A stretch of 64,000 bases of DNA, taken from assembly GCA_025765615.1 (NCBI GenBank), contig JAIVFJ010000086.1:124001-188000 (forward strand), read 5' to 3'. Below, piece after piece: positions 42,495-52,751 of the stretch (position 1 is its first letter; every line of letters begins with the position of its first letter). The stretch is from Zopfochytrium polystomum. Lineage: Eukaryota; Chytridiomycota; Chytridiomycetes; Chytridiales; Chytridiaceae. The notes under the pieces are model-generated. The model made no database searches. It was not told the origin of the DNA and was given only the letters and a program-made list of their open reading frames with translations. Position numbers and translations under genes: made by a program.

Positions 42495-43044
42495 TTAGAC
42501 TAAGCGTTGTGCTGATTTGAGCGTGGGCACCACGCTTACACCTTGGAGGTCAGCGAGACTGCAAATTCCCATCAGTGATGCAAGCTTTGCATGTTGAGCT
42601 GCGGGAAGAGCTTTGGTGAGAAGGTCCGCAATCATCATGTCCATTGGGCAATGAATGAGTTGAACCTCCTTTTTCTCCAAGTGGTCTCGTATGAAATGCA
42701 ACCTCACGTCAAAGTGTTTGACCCGACCATGGTGTATTGGATTCATAGCAATAGCTCGGACTGCTTCAATGTTCTGAGGGTTTGGTAAAGGGTCTGGGTC
42801 AGTTTGACTTAAAGTTGGGGTTGCAGTTTGCAAAGGAGCAGTTTGCTGTTGCGACTCACCTGGGGCGTCCCCCAAAGGAGTCGGCGCGTCCCTTCCAAGT
42901 TCTGCCCTGTCGAGACCAGTATGTCCTGTCAGAAGAGAAGGGTCCACAACATAAACATTCCCTGTGTCCCTGTGAGCAATGGTAAAGTCTGAACCATGTA
43001 CCCGAGGATGCAATAGGGCTGTGTCTGCTGTGAAAGTCACGTTG
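42495..43044 (-). pseudogene. Second copia family: pre-integrase fused to RNase H C-terminus
   Basis: One open minus-strand frame. 43044-42753 is the inverted-repeat copy of the pre-integrase start (ending NIEAVRA). It continues directly as IAMNPIHHGRVKHFDVRLHF and MMIADLLTKALPAAQHAKLA, the usual end of copia RNase H. The integrase and reverse transcriptase between them are missing. The junction coincides with the inner edge of the right arm and keeps the reading frame. Confidence 0.8.
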
Positions 43045-43291
43045 TGAAAGAAATGACTGCTGCTGATTGTGGATGGTGGTGAACTACTCTGGTGGACTAC
43101 TCTCTTGTGATGGTGAAGCTGAGATGGGAGACTGTTGTACAATGTATGCTGTTTGGCTTTATACAAAATTGTGACAAAGACCAGGTGACAAAAAAATGCA
43201 CCAAATCCTCATCACAGTTGGTGCTCCCATGCACCACAGTGTGAGGTGTTGCTCCTGCACACTGCTTACTGCAAAAACCCAAAATCTAACA
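43045..43291 (-). repeat. Copia 3' LTR, right-arm copy
   Basis: Mirror of 39912-40158; TGTTAG to TTTCTTTCA on the minus strand, preceded by the same polypurine tract (43292-43302). Confidence 0.88.
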
Positions 43292-43575
43292 CTCCCCCCT
43301 AAGCTGTGGGCAGGAGCAAAAGGGCCAGCACGGAGGAAAACCTTACGCCATAGGCAACGTAAGGAAACCGTACACTGGTTAAGGAAAAGCAATAAACAGG
43401 TATGACTGGCCACCAGGTGGCAGAACAATAAGAAAAGAATGCCCATATGAAATATGTAGATGGAGAGCAAAGAAACTTGAATGCAGGAATATAAGAAGCA
43501 ATGCAGAAGAAGAAGAAGGGCAAGAAAGAGAAAGGAGAAAGAGAATGCAATACAAATAAAGAAAGGGGACAGAAA

Positions 43576-45375
43576 CTAAGGCACACGACAAAGACCAATA
43601 TGACTAAGATGGTAAGCACCTAAAGCAGCTGGTAATGACTTTGTAAGATAATCTGCTGGTTGCTCGCCACCATGAATCCATTCCAGTCGAATCACTTGTC
43701 GATCAACCAGTTCCCTGATATAGTGATACTTAACCAGAATATGTTTTGACCTATTAGTGTAGAGATCGTTTGAGCTCAAATTGATAACGCCTTGGTTGTC
43801 AGTATAAATTGGAATAGGAGTTGGGGATGGGAGCATAAGTGCTGTGTGCTGTTGTGAGATGGCCTCCAGTTCTCGTCCTAGTTCTGAGACTGCAACGTAT
43901 TCTGCTTGCTGAGGTGACAGCATAACTGTAGGACTGCGAGTTGATGCCCAGCTGATAGCGGTATTTCCAAACAAAACGAAGTAGCCAAGTTGTGATTTCC
44001 CATCAGCATGAACTCCATGAGCAGCATCCGAGTAGCCGAAAATTCCAGACCCTGTGTTGGAATAAAGCAAACCATACTCACGTGTACCATTGATATATTG
44101 AAGGACTCGAATGAGGATCTGCAAGTGGTGTTTGCTTGGGTCCTTGCTGAAGGCGCCAAGATATGAGACTGCTGGTGCCAAGTCTGGTCGTGTGTGTGTT
44201 GCCAAATAGTTGATGCCACCAAGGATTGCTTGGTAGAGCTGTTGATTTGCTGTGGGTTCATCATTTTCTCGAGGTTGAAGAGTGAGAGGGCTGGGGAGAG
44301 CAGTTACTGCTGTCTTCTTTCCATTGACTAGGTCTGCATGGCGTTGGAGTAACTCTTTGGTGTAAGCTCGTTGATGCAAGTAGATGCCAGTTGGTGTTCG
44401 ATGAACTTCCATATTCAGTACGGTCTTGATATGACCTAGTTCGCGGAGCTTATAGAAGGATTTTAGCAAATTGATGGCAGAGGTGATTTCCTCTGTGTGC
44501 CCAAAGAAACAAATATCATCGACATAGATAGCAATGAAAATAATACGTTCCTTTGTGCGCTTGAAGAGGATGCACGGATCTGCTGCGCTTTGTTGGTAGC
44601 CAGCAGACTTGAGATGACCAATGAGTTCCTGGTACCAACAACGCCCCACTTGCTTGATACCGTTGACAGCTTTGTGCAAAAGCCAGACCTTGCCATCCGA
44701 ACGGCAGCCATCTGGTTGCTCCATGTAGATGTGGACATCAAGTTTGCTGTTGAGGTAGGCATTGCTAATATCGACCATAGCTGTGTCCCAACTGTTTGAG
44801 GCTGTCATAGCAAGGAGCCATCGTAGACTATTGATGCAAACAACAGGAGAGTGAGTGTTCCAGAAATCAACGCCACGACGCTGTGTAAAGCCCTTTGCCA
44901 CTAGTCGTGCGCGAAAGCGCTCAATGCTGCCGTCCGGTCGAAGCTTGACCTTGTAAACCCATTTGTTCTGCACGACATTGACATTCTTGGGTCGATCAAC
45001 GACTTCGAAAGCTGCAAGCATTCTGAGAGCGTCAATCTCTGTTTGCTCTGCTGCTATCCACTCTTTGGACCACTTTCCACTCATGGCCTCAGTGCGTGTT
45101 ACCGGGTCTGGACATTTGACACTGGTTAAATATAGATGTCCAGATCGAGTATGTTTTGGAGATGGGCTGCGCGTAGGGCTGCATGGTGATTTGCGCACAT
45201 GTGTAGGTGGAGGCTCTGGTGGTGGTGGTTCTGGTGGTGGCGCTTGAGGTGGTAGGTCTCTAGTTGGTGTTTCAGCAATTGTTTTGTCATCAGGGGTATG
45301 CTTTGGTGGTGTTAGTAAAATGACAGAGGTGTTTGTGAGTATTAGGATGCAGAAAAAGGAAATAGAAAAAATCAT
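43576..45375 (-). CDS. Ty1/copia reverse transcriptase and RNase H, right-arm copy
   Basis: Mirror of 37828-39627, with an identical 599-residue frame including YVDD and RNase H motifs. Two identical intact frames in opposite orientation 4 kb apart could pair as DNA or, if both were transcribed, as RNA. Confidence 0.9.
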   Translation of the reverse strand: MIFSISFFCILILTNTSVILLTPPKHTPDDKTIAETPTRDLPPQAPPPEPPPPEPPPTHVRKSPCSPTRSPSPKHTRSGHLYLTSVKCPDPVTRTEAMSGKWSKEWIAAEQTEIDALRMLAAFEVVDRPKNVNVVQNKWVYKVKLRPDGSIERFRARLVAKGFTQRRGVDFWNTHSPVVCINSLRWLLAMTASNSWDTAMVDISNAYLNSKLDVHIYMEQPDGCRSDGKVWLLHKAVNGIKQVGRCWYQELIGHLKSAGYQQSAADPCILFKRTKERIIFIAIYVDDICFFGHTEEITSAINLLKSFYKLRELGHIKTVLNMEVHRTPTGIYLHQRAYTKELLQRHADLVNGKKTAVTALPSPLTLQPRENDEPTANQQLYQAILGGINYLATHTRPDLAPAVSYLGAFSKDPSKHHLQILIRVLQYINGTREYGLLYSNTGSGIFGYSDAAHGVHADGKSQLGYFVLFGNTAISWASTRSPTVMLSPQQAEYVAVSELGRELEAISQQHTALMLPSPTPIPIYTDNQGVINLSSNDLYTNRSKHILVKYHYIRELVDRQVIRLEWIHGGEQPADYLTKSLPAALGAYHLSHIGLCRVP

Positions 45376-45814
45376 TGGCAGGTGAGCCTTCTGCACGATG
45401 CGGCTCGGGACACCCCGTGCCAGAGAGCCTTCTCTTCCTCTCTCCACAGCCCGCCTTCCGCACTTTCCCCCATGCGTAACGTCAGGAGCCAAGGGACCTA
45501 TCTCCCCTGGTGGTGTTCCTTACAGAATGGGCTCCCCAAACAGGCATCCATCCCTTCTGACTTGGGTCCACGCCACACTAGCTCCCGCAGGGTCGGTATG
45601 GCCCAGGGCCTTCAGTTGCGCCACCCACGTCACTCCCAGCCGATAGTGCGCCTGCAGTCACAGAGCCGGTCGCCGCCCTCACTCATCCGATTGGTCCCCC
45701 GGCTTTAGTGCTCGTAGGTAAGGCCCACTGGAGATGGCGTTAATTGCGGTAACACAGAGTCCATCCCGTCGTGCCGCCACCTCCAACACTTTGTGCTGTA
45801 CATCATTATCTGAT
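45376..45814. other. GC-rich insertion, right-arm copy
   Basis: Mirror of 37389-37827; unidentified. Confidence 0.5.
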
Positions 45815-46318
45815 TCACTTTCGCTGCCGTACCTGGACCACTTCATGTTCATTTGGTGCTAGTTCTGTGGAAGGTTGTCGTTCAGCTACCGCTGCTGGTC
45901 CTGGTTCTGGGAATTGATCCACGCGAACATTGGCTTCACGAAGGAGGTTGGTGATGTTTTGTTCAGTTGATGTAAGTTCATCTTTGCTGAGGAGTGGTGT
46001 TAGCTGATGAACGAGGTCCTGAGCAATATCCTCTGCTGCTGAGGTGCTGAGGCGAGGGAAACTGTCTTCTGCAACCACAAGGTCATCCAATCGATGAGTG
46101 ATTACTCTACCCGTGCTGATGTCAATCAAACGAGCAATGGAACGACCAATGTTTCCAATGTAAATTGCTGGTCAGGCGCGTTCTGCAAGCTTTTTAAACT
46201 GATGTGTTTGTCCACGTTCCTTTGCTGTGATATGATACAAACATCCTGAGCCAAAAACTCTGAATTGACTGATGCGTGGAGGGAATCCAAGAAGCGTTTC
46301 AACTGGAGATAGTAATCC
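45815..46318 (-). pseudogene. Copia integrase C-terminal fragment, right-arm copy
   Basis: Mirror of 36885-37388, same frame breaks and same premature end. Confidence 0.7.
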
Positions 46319-46563
46319 TGAAAGAAATGACAGCTGCTGTTTGTGGGTGGTGGTGAACTACTCTGGTGGACTACTCTCTTATGATGGTGAAGCTGAGATG
46401 GGAGACTATTGTACAATATGCTGTTTGGCTTTTATACAAAATTGTGACAAAGACCAGGTGACAAAAAATGCACCAAATGCTCATCACAGTTGGTGCTCCC
46501 ATGCTCCACAGTGTGAGGTGTTGTTCCTGCACGCTGCTTACTGCAAAAACCCAAAGTCTAACA
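46319..46563 (-). repeat. Copia LTR, right-arm copy
   Basis: Mirror of the 245-bp LTR at 36640-36884. Confidence 0.85.
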
Positions 46564-46755
46564 CTCCCCCCTAAGCTGTGGGCAGGAGTAAAAGGGCCAG
46601 CACAGAGGAAAACCTTACGCCATAGGCAACGTAAGGAAACCGTACACTGGTTAAGGAAAAGCAATAAACAGGTATGACTGGCCACCAGGTGGCAGAACAA
46701 TAAGAAAAGAATGCCCATATGAAATTTGTAGATGGAGAGCAAAGAAGCTTGAATG

Positions 46756-46948
46756 TGTGGAGCATGGGAGCACCAACTGTGATGAGGATTTGGTGCATTT
46801 TTTGTCACCTGGTCTTTGTCACAATTTTGTATAAAGCCAAACAGCATACATTGTACAACAGTCTCCCATCTCAGCTTCACCATCACAAGAGAGTAGTCCA
46901 CCAGAGTAGCTCACCACCATCCACAAACAGCAGCTGTCATTTCTTTCA
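46756..46948 (+). repeat. Truncated inverted copia LTR, right-arm copy
   Basis: Mirror of 36255-36447; forms the same 630-bp LTR fold-back with 46319-46563. Confidence 0.8.
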
Positions 46949-47879
46949 TACAAAATTGTGACCCATCCCAATCACTTGGAGTAGAGATCAGTGGAGAATA
47001 AGGAGAACGAGCGGGGGTGTGCAGAACGCAAACAAACAGTGCCACTCACCACCACACATCACCAGCATCACTACCTGCAGAACCAACACCTTCAATTTTT
47101 GTCCCTCACGCCTCCACCGCTGCCCACACCACTTTTAGCAGTGGAGAAGACGTTTTGACAGTCGTTTATCGTAGCAGAAGCGTCGTTTGACGAGTAGAGT
47201 CAATCATTCACAGCATCAGGCACATTGGAAAGGGTAAAAAATCGACTGAAACCCGGCTTCCAAGTCTGCCAACTTCCTTCAATTGCGTTGGGAACCGCTG
47301 AACACCACAGGAAAGAGCTACTTCCACTCTATCTACCCACCAAATATCGTGATCTTCGACTGGTTCCTTGCAGAATAACAGCTGTCCGCGTTTTTACTGT
47401 TCAATTAGCACTCAACTCGTCGAAATTGCTGTATTGGAGCTTCCCACCAACACAACTCAGCCAAAACCGGACCAAATTGCCTCAATCCAATTTTCCTGCA
47501 TTGCTCAGCGCCCAATCTTCGTGATTCCACTCAGTGATCAATCAGATACATCTACTTTCATTGCAGAATATTGAATTACGACGAGCTGCAACCATATTTG
47601 CAGTATCCAGTTGTGCCACTACTCAATTTTCGCTTCAAACCCCGGGACAAGTCTGTTTTTCTTGTCCCCAACTTGCTACACACGTGTGCAAACTTGGCTA
47701 CATCACCTATCCACCTATCCACACCCATACCTTGACCATCAAGTGTCGTGTCACGCTTGTTGAGTGTCGACTTAAAGACTGCTACTATTCCCTACGAAGG
47801 GTTACCACTAAATCAGGGAAATCACTGCCTTTCAAATTTCTATTCTCCTGCCAAGCTCTCACACATTTTCCTCCCAAGC

Positions 47880-48603
47880 ATGAGCGAGCGTGATCAAATC
47901 AAGTTTGCTTCCCTTGCATTCCCCATCCTCAAAGGCGCAGCAAATTTGGAGATTGGCTGGACGACCTAATTTCAGAACTATCCAACAAAAGCAATGGTCT
48001 CTGCCACTGTGTCGACCCAGACTGAATTAACGTATTACGCAAGATCAAGTGGACCCCAATGATCCTAATGTCGGCCCAACATGCAGAGTACGCAAGGGGC
48101 CCAACCATGGCGAGCATTATGCATTTGCACGAGACGGGCGTGAGCCGGTCAAATGGTTCCCAGGGACAGAAGACCAGAACGCATACTGTATACTTCTCAT
48201 TCAACGACATGTTGAACCAGAGCTTCTACCACAGTTCCCCCGACGAGGGCAGATTTTTGCCTACACACTGCTTGGAGAAATTGCAATTGCATGTCGAACA
48301 ACAGATCAAGGATTAGCAAAGGAAATTATTGATGATTTCGAGCGTATAAAAATGGAACCTGCAGAATCATCCGAGTCATTTGCAATGCGCTTCATTACAG
48401 CTTACCACAAAGTAGAAAGCTTTGCAGAAAGTTCATCAGTGGAAATCCGCAGTCGCATCACACCATTTTCCAAAGTTGTGCGAGTCTTCGTATCTGCCCT
48501 GAACAACACGCTAATCGATATGGGTGTGGCCAATACGTTCATGTTTGCAGGGAATCCTATCACTTCTGTTTCATCATTGACTAAACTAATCACCTTATTT
48601 AAA
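47880..48603 (+). pseudogene. Copia gag, truncated right-arm copy
   Basis: Mirror of the gag start (35323 side). It has the same frame shifts and ends at SSLTKLITLFK, where the arm stops. The zinc knuckle half is absent here. An open frame continues about 190 nt into flanking DNA by chance. Confidence 0.75.
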
Positions 48604-49219
48604 GTTTGCTTTCGCGGAGGCCTTGGAAAACGAAGTGCTTGCACAGCTACTTTCCCATGCGGCTCCCCCAGCGACAGGCTTATCCGCCGACCGCAAGTAG
48701 AATCAACAAAATGCACTATAGTTGCATATGAAAGGAAGTTGGTTGATTTGCTATTTGTCGTCGTCGGGCACTCCGAGACACGGTGGTGGTGGTAGTGGGG
48801 GGAAGCAGGTTGCGGACGAGAGAAAGGGCATCAAAAATAACGAAAGAGAAAATATTGATACGTATGAATGTCGAAAGAGAGCCAGAAAGGAGTCACAATA
48901 TTATCTTTAAAAGGGGAATAACGGGTGGTTTTGACAGAAACCAAGCAGGCCAAAAAGAAACTAGAAAAAACAGAGAAAATAGAAAATAGAAAGAAAGTAA
49001 TGGGAGGTGGGGAGGGTGACCCAAGGCTCCATTGCGTATCCCATCCAAAAGGAAATTGTTCTGAAGGAGTGAATGCAGTAGGAGGGTGTTTGGAAGACAT
49101 GTGTTGGGTTTGCATTTGGAGAACAGTGAGTGGGAAGGAAGTGGCAAGATAACAAAGGGGCAGAGCGTAGCGACAAGATGCGTGCAAGCGGAGAGCCACT
49201 GATTCGACATTGGCGCTCT
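48604..49219. other. Flank of the inverted repeat, no gene recognised
   Basis: About 600 bp between the right arm and the end of the next host gene. Purine-rich in the middle; no coding or repeat signature. Confidence 0.5.
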
Positions 49220-52051
49220 TCAATCCATGACGGCCCAGCTCACCCTGGCTACTCCGCTCGATCGCTTTTCGCCTGGACCGCCGGCGGCTTTGCCAACGCC
49301 GATCAGCGTCACCTCAGAGCCCTGCTCTGACACTTGCGAGATCACCTGCCTTGTTCGCCTCCGGCCCCCTTCGGCCCCACCCTCATTGCCCGCTCCGCTG
49401 CCACTGCGCGACTGTTTGAGGGCAGGGACGAGGACGACTGGAGGTGACTCGACCGCCGCCGTCGAAGCAGTCGCAACTGGACCGCCTGGTCGGTGTGGCG
49501 GGGAAGGAGGGCTGACGACAAGATTTGGGCTGAAAGTGACCGTGGCGGCCGCTTTTGCGGGCGTAAGTGATTCTGAAACAATGGTTGTGCGCGGCTGGGG
49601 CGGAGGATTGCTTCGGGTATTTGCGCCACCTCTGTTACGCCAAGATAAGAGCTTAGACTGGATTGCACCAAGCACGTTGCGCTTTTCTTTGCGGTTGGCC
49701 AGAGAATCGGGACCTTCGTCGGTGATGACAATGGTCACATCCCCACCAGCGTCGGCGGCAGTCGGAGCAACTGAAGCATTCTCGTTTGACACGGCCTTTT
49801 TCTTTCGCTTTTGAATAATTGGTAGCAAAGCTCCGGCGAGTGGTGGCGATGCTACAGTCGTTTGAGTGTCCCCGATGGTTTTTGTCGTAAACGAGGTTGC
49901 TTCCAGTACGATTTCGACGTCTTCGTCCTCTTCTTTCAAGTCCGACATTGGAGCAGAGAATTTGAGCGGCGAAGAGCCAGAGAATGACGGACGGCGGTAG
50001 AGCGGCCCAGGTCCTGCAAACGTCGAAGTGCTTTCGAAACTGTTGTCCGTAGCTGACGCGTCGGAAAATTGCTCTTCATTGTCCGAGTCAGAATCACCTT
50101 CGCCGCTCGAGCCGGATTGGTCGCTGTCCGAGGAACGTGGAGACGACGCAGCGCCATCACCAATGACTCCCGACTCGGCTGTGTGGTCTTGCTCTGCGGG
50201 TAAAGCTTCGCCAGCCACTTCCGCATCCTGCCTTTGCATAGTATTTCGCCCACTCGGCGGAAGTGAATAAAACACGGAAGATCCTGGGGATGATACGACT
50301 GAACGAGCTGGCCAGTGAGGTGTACGGTAAGATGTACTTGTAGAGGTGGATGTTATCTTTCTGCTTATGGGTTGGACCGACTCGTCCGTGGACGGCATTT
50401 CCTGCTCTGCACTGCTCGGCTGGGTGGGAACAGTTTGATTGCTTAACGACATTGGCGGAACGGGAGAGATGGGAGATGATTGCGGCGAATGTCCAGCAGC
50501 GACTGCGACCGGAACTGCGTAATAGCCAAAGGAGTACGTGGGAATCGCAATGTACCCAGTTGTGTACTGTTGCTGTGGGTCTGGCAAGATGACCGGCCCA
50601 CTTTGATGCATTGGTGACGGGGGGGTCGACTGGTATTGCGCGGTGATGATTCCGTCGCGTCGGTTGAGCGTGGCATCAGACCCAGTCCGCGGCAAAGATT
50701 CGTACATCGAACCTGAGCTTTGAACAAGGTACGCAGTCATTCCGCGAGTGGAGCCTGAAGAGGCCATGAGGAAAGGCGACGGCTGGGGGCTCTGTCTGGA
50801 TGAAGCAGAGTGCACCGAGTCGGAGTGCGCAGAGCCTCCTCGCAAGCTGCCGTATGGACTGCTCGAAACCTGGGCAGGCTTTGACGGAGCCTCTTCATCG
50901 GGAGAGGAAGAGTTGGAGTTCGTCTCATCTGCGATGTCGGGTATAAGTTGGGAGGACAAGGAATGGGTGAGGGGAGGTAACAGAATCAAACAAGACTTTG
51001 ACCGTACTCGAAAATGGCACTCCAGAAAGACCAGGTCTCCGTTGTCTCTCCCTCGCTTCGACACCGAGTGGCTGTGAAGGAAACCTCGCGCCAGCGAGAA
51101 CTCTGCGTTCCAATGATTCAATTCTGTCGGGCGAGGTTCCGTCACGCTGCGTCAATACCATGCCTGATGGCTCCAATTTTTGTTCTCCGACGCTCTCAGC
51201 GCCATTGGTGGATGACGGGAGAGCCAAGCTCACAGTCGAGGCACTCAAGTTGGAGCGCCTCTTCAACGCGGCCGCTTCTCCGCTTGAAACAGTCGCGTCG
51301 GACGCAGGCCCCGACGTTGAAAGCACCCCCTCCACGGACGTGGCCGCGCCGTCAGGCGACCCGTCTGCTTCGCCATCCCCGTGTGAAGCTTCGCTCTCGC
51401 TCTTGTACTTTGCGAGGCGCTTCATGCGCCGCAATCCTTTCTTCCATGGTCCGGCGTCATCGTCCTCGTCGTTCCTGGCCAAGGTTCTTGCAGCCCACAG
51501 AAGGGTGAGGACGATGCTGACTCCCAGGACGGCGAATAAGACGTAAAGGAGCGGAGAGGTAGAGGACGATGACGACGCGCCGTCACCACCGCCGTCGGTA
51601 GAATTTCCGGGAGTTCCACTGGATGTTACGACCGGTGAAAGGCTGCTCACATTCGCGGTGATGGTGACAGTGGAAGTGCCCGTCACGACGCCTTGCGATG
51701 CTGACTGTGGGATGGAGGTTGTGGAGAAGGTCAATGCTGAAGTCGGGGATTCCGAGGACGGGATGGATACCTCGCGAGAGGGGACAGACGCGGCGGAGCT
51801 GGGAGGAGACGTAGGGTTTGAGGCTGGGGGGCTGTCGGGGGATGTGGCGGTTGAAGGCGACTGCTGGGAGGGGGAGGCGGATGTTGGGGAATTAGAAGAT
51901 GAAGATTGTGGTGGCGACGAAGTAGGAGGAGGTGATGGTGAGGCGGACGAGGGTGCTGCGGAAGAAGCCGAGGAGGAGGATTGGATTGATGGAGACTGGA
52001 GCGTGGATGAAGGAACGGAGGACGCGGCGGAGGAGGGAGAGTCCTCGGTCG
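49220..52051 (-). CDS. Single-pass membrane protein with Ser/Thr-rich ectodomain and long disordered tail
   Basis: Open from an acceptor-like CTCCTCAG before 52051 down to a donor at 51008 (GTACGG). After a 79-nt intron, coding continues 50928-49220. The N-terminal part (about 52051-51575) is almost wholly Ser, Thr, Pro and Ala, as in O-mannosylated wall-anchored ectodomains. One strong transmembrane helix follows (LLYVLFAVLGVSIVLTLLWA), then a basic stop-transfer (KKGLRRMKRLAKY). The cytoplasmic tail is over 700 residues, mostly Ser/Pro-rich with acidic patches (SDSDNEEQFSD, DLKEEDEDVEIVL), and ends RVSWAVMD. The topology is that of yeast wall-stress sensors of the Mid2/Wsc type, but no WSC or other domain is seen. 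No in-frame ATG exists 5' of 52051, so a first exon with the signal peptide is missing from this model. Confidence 0.6.
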
Positions 52052-52167
52052 CTGAGGAGGGAGGAAGGTAGGGGGTTCGATGCTGGCGAAGACCGCGACG
52101 AAGGCGAGGAGGACATCGGTCTTCGTCTCGGCGTCAAGACGGAGTCTTCTCTCCCACTCGCTCGCTA

Positions 52168-52188
52168 TCTCTCTCTCTCTCTATCTAG

Positions 52189-52226
<38 letters not shown>

Positions 52227-52227
52227 A

Positions 52228-52284
<57 letters not shown>

Positions 52285-52305
52285 CTCTCTTCTCTCTGTC
52301 TCTGT
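52168..52305. repeat. (CT)n-rich microsatellite, about 140 bp
   Basis: Long CTCTCT tract with occasional TAT and TT interruptions, upstream of the minus-strand membrane protein gene. 52306-52751 holds no recognised gene. Confidence 0.95.
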
Positions 52306-52751
52306 CTCTCGTGTGGCTGGCTGCCGGGCTTGGTTGCGGGGCTTTTCCGCTCTTGGGTCTGTTTGTCTGTCTGCCCTTCAATTCAGAAAATTAAACTCTT
52401 CCATCAGCCCATTTCATTTTCGTGACGGCGGGTGGTGGATGGATGGCTCCAACACCCGCCACCCCGCCACCCCCGCCACCCCGCCACAACGAACGCCGAG
52501 AAAAACAGTCTAACAGTAAAGTTGGATTGTCCCCGTTCTCTTCTTTCGCCCCCGTTCCTTCCTTCTTTCCCTCCTCCTCCTCACCGCCCACCCTACACGC
52601 CCGCAAACACAGACGAACACAAAGGAGAGCAACCCAGGAGCGGCGCGCAGAAAGATCACGCCTAACGAACCCGACCAACCAAGCAGCCCAGCAAGCCCGC
52701 AATAGGAAGCGAAACCGTCCCTAACACACCCTGCTGCCTCCTGGCTCAACA

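Larger units (their letters stand above)
42753..48603 (-). repeat. Right arm of the 5.85-kb inverted repeat
   Basis: Reverse-complement copy of 34600-40450 with no net indel. It carries the same order on the opposite strand: pre-integrase, LTR, RT/RNase H, GC-rich insert, integrase tail, LTR fold-back and gag. The outer edge cuts gag at 48603 and unrelated DNA begins. Confidence 0.92.

Noticed and set aside
34600..48603. CRISPR array or DNA-transposon terminal inverted repeats as explanation of the repeat
   Set aside because: There are no short regularly spaced repeats, and the arms contain whole retroelement blocks with ends inside gag and pre-integrase rather than transposon termini.
48049..48795. 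248-codon frame crossing the outer edge of the right arm
   Set aside because: Only the part to 48603 is gag-like; the rest is accidental read-through into flanking DNA.
49227..49814. 195-codon plus-strand frame at the end of the membrane protein gene
   Set aside because: Antisense shadow of the Ser/Pro-rich tail; no independent evidence.
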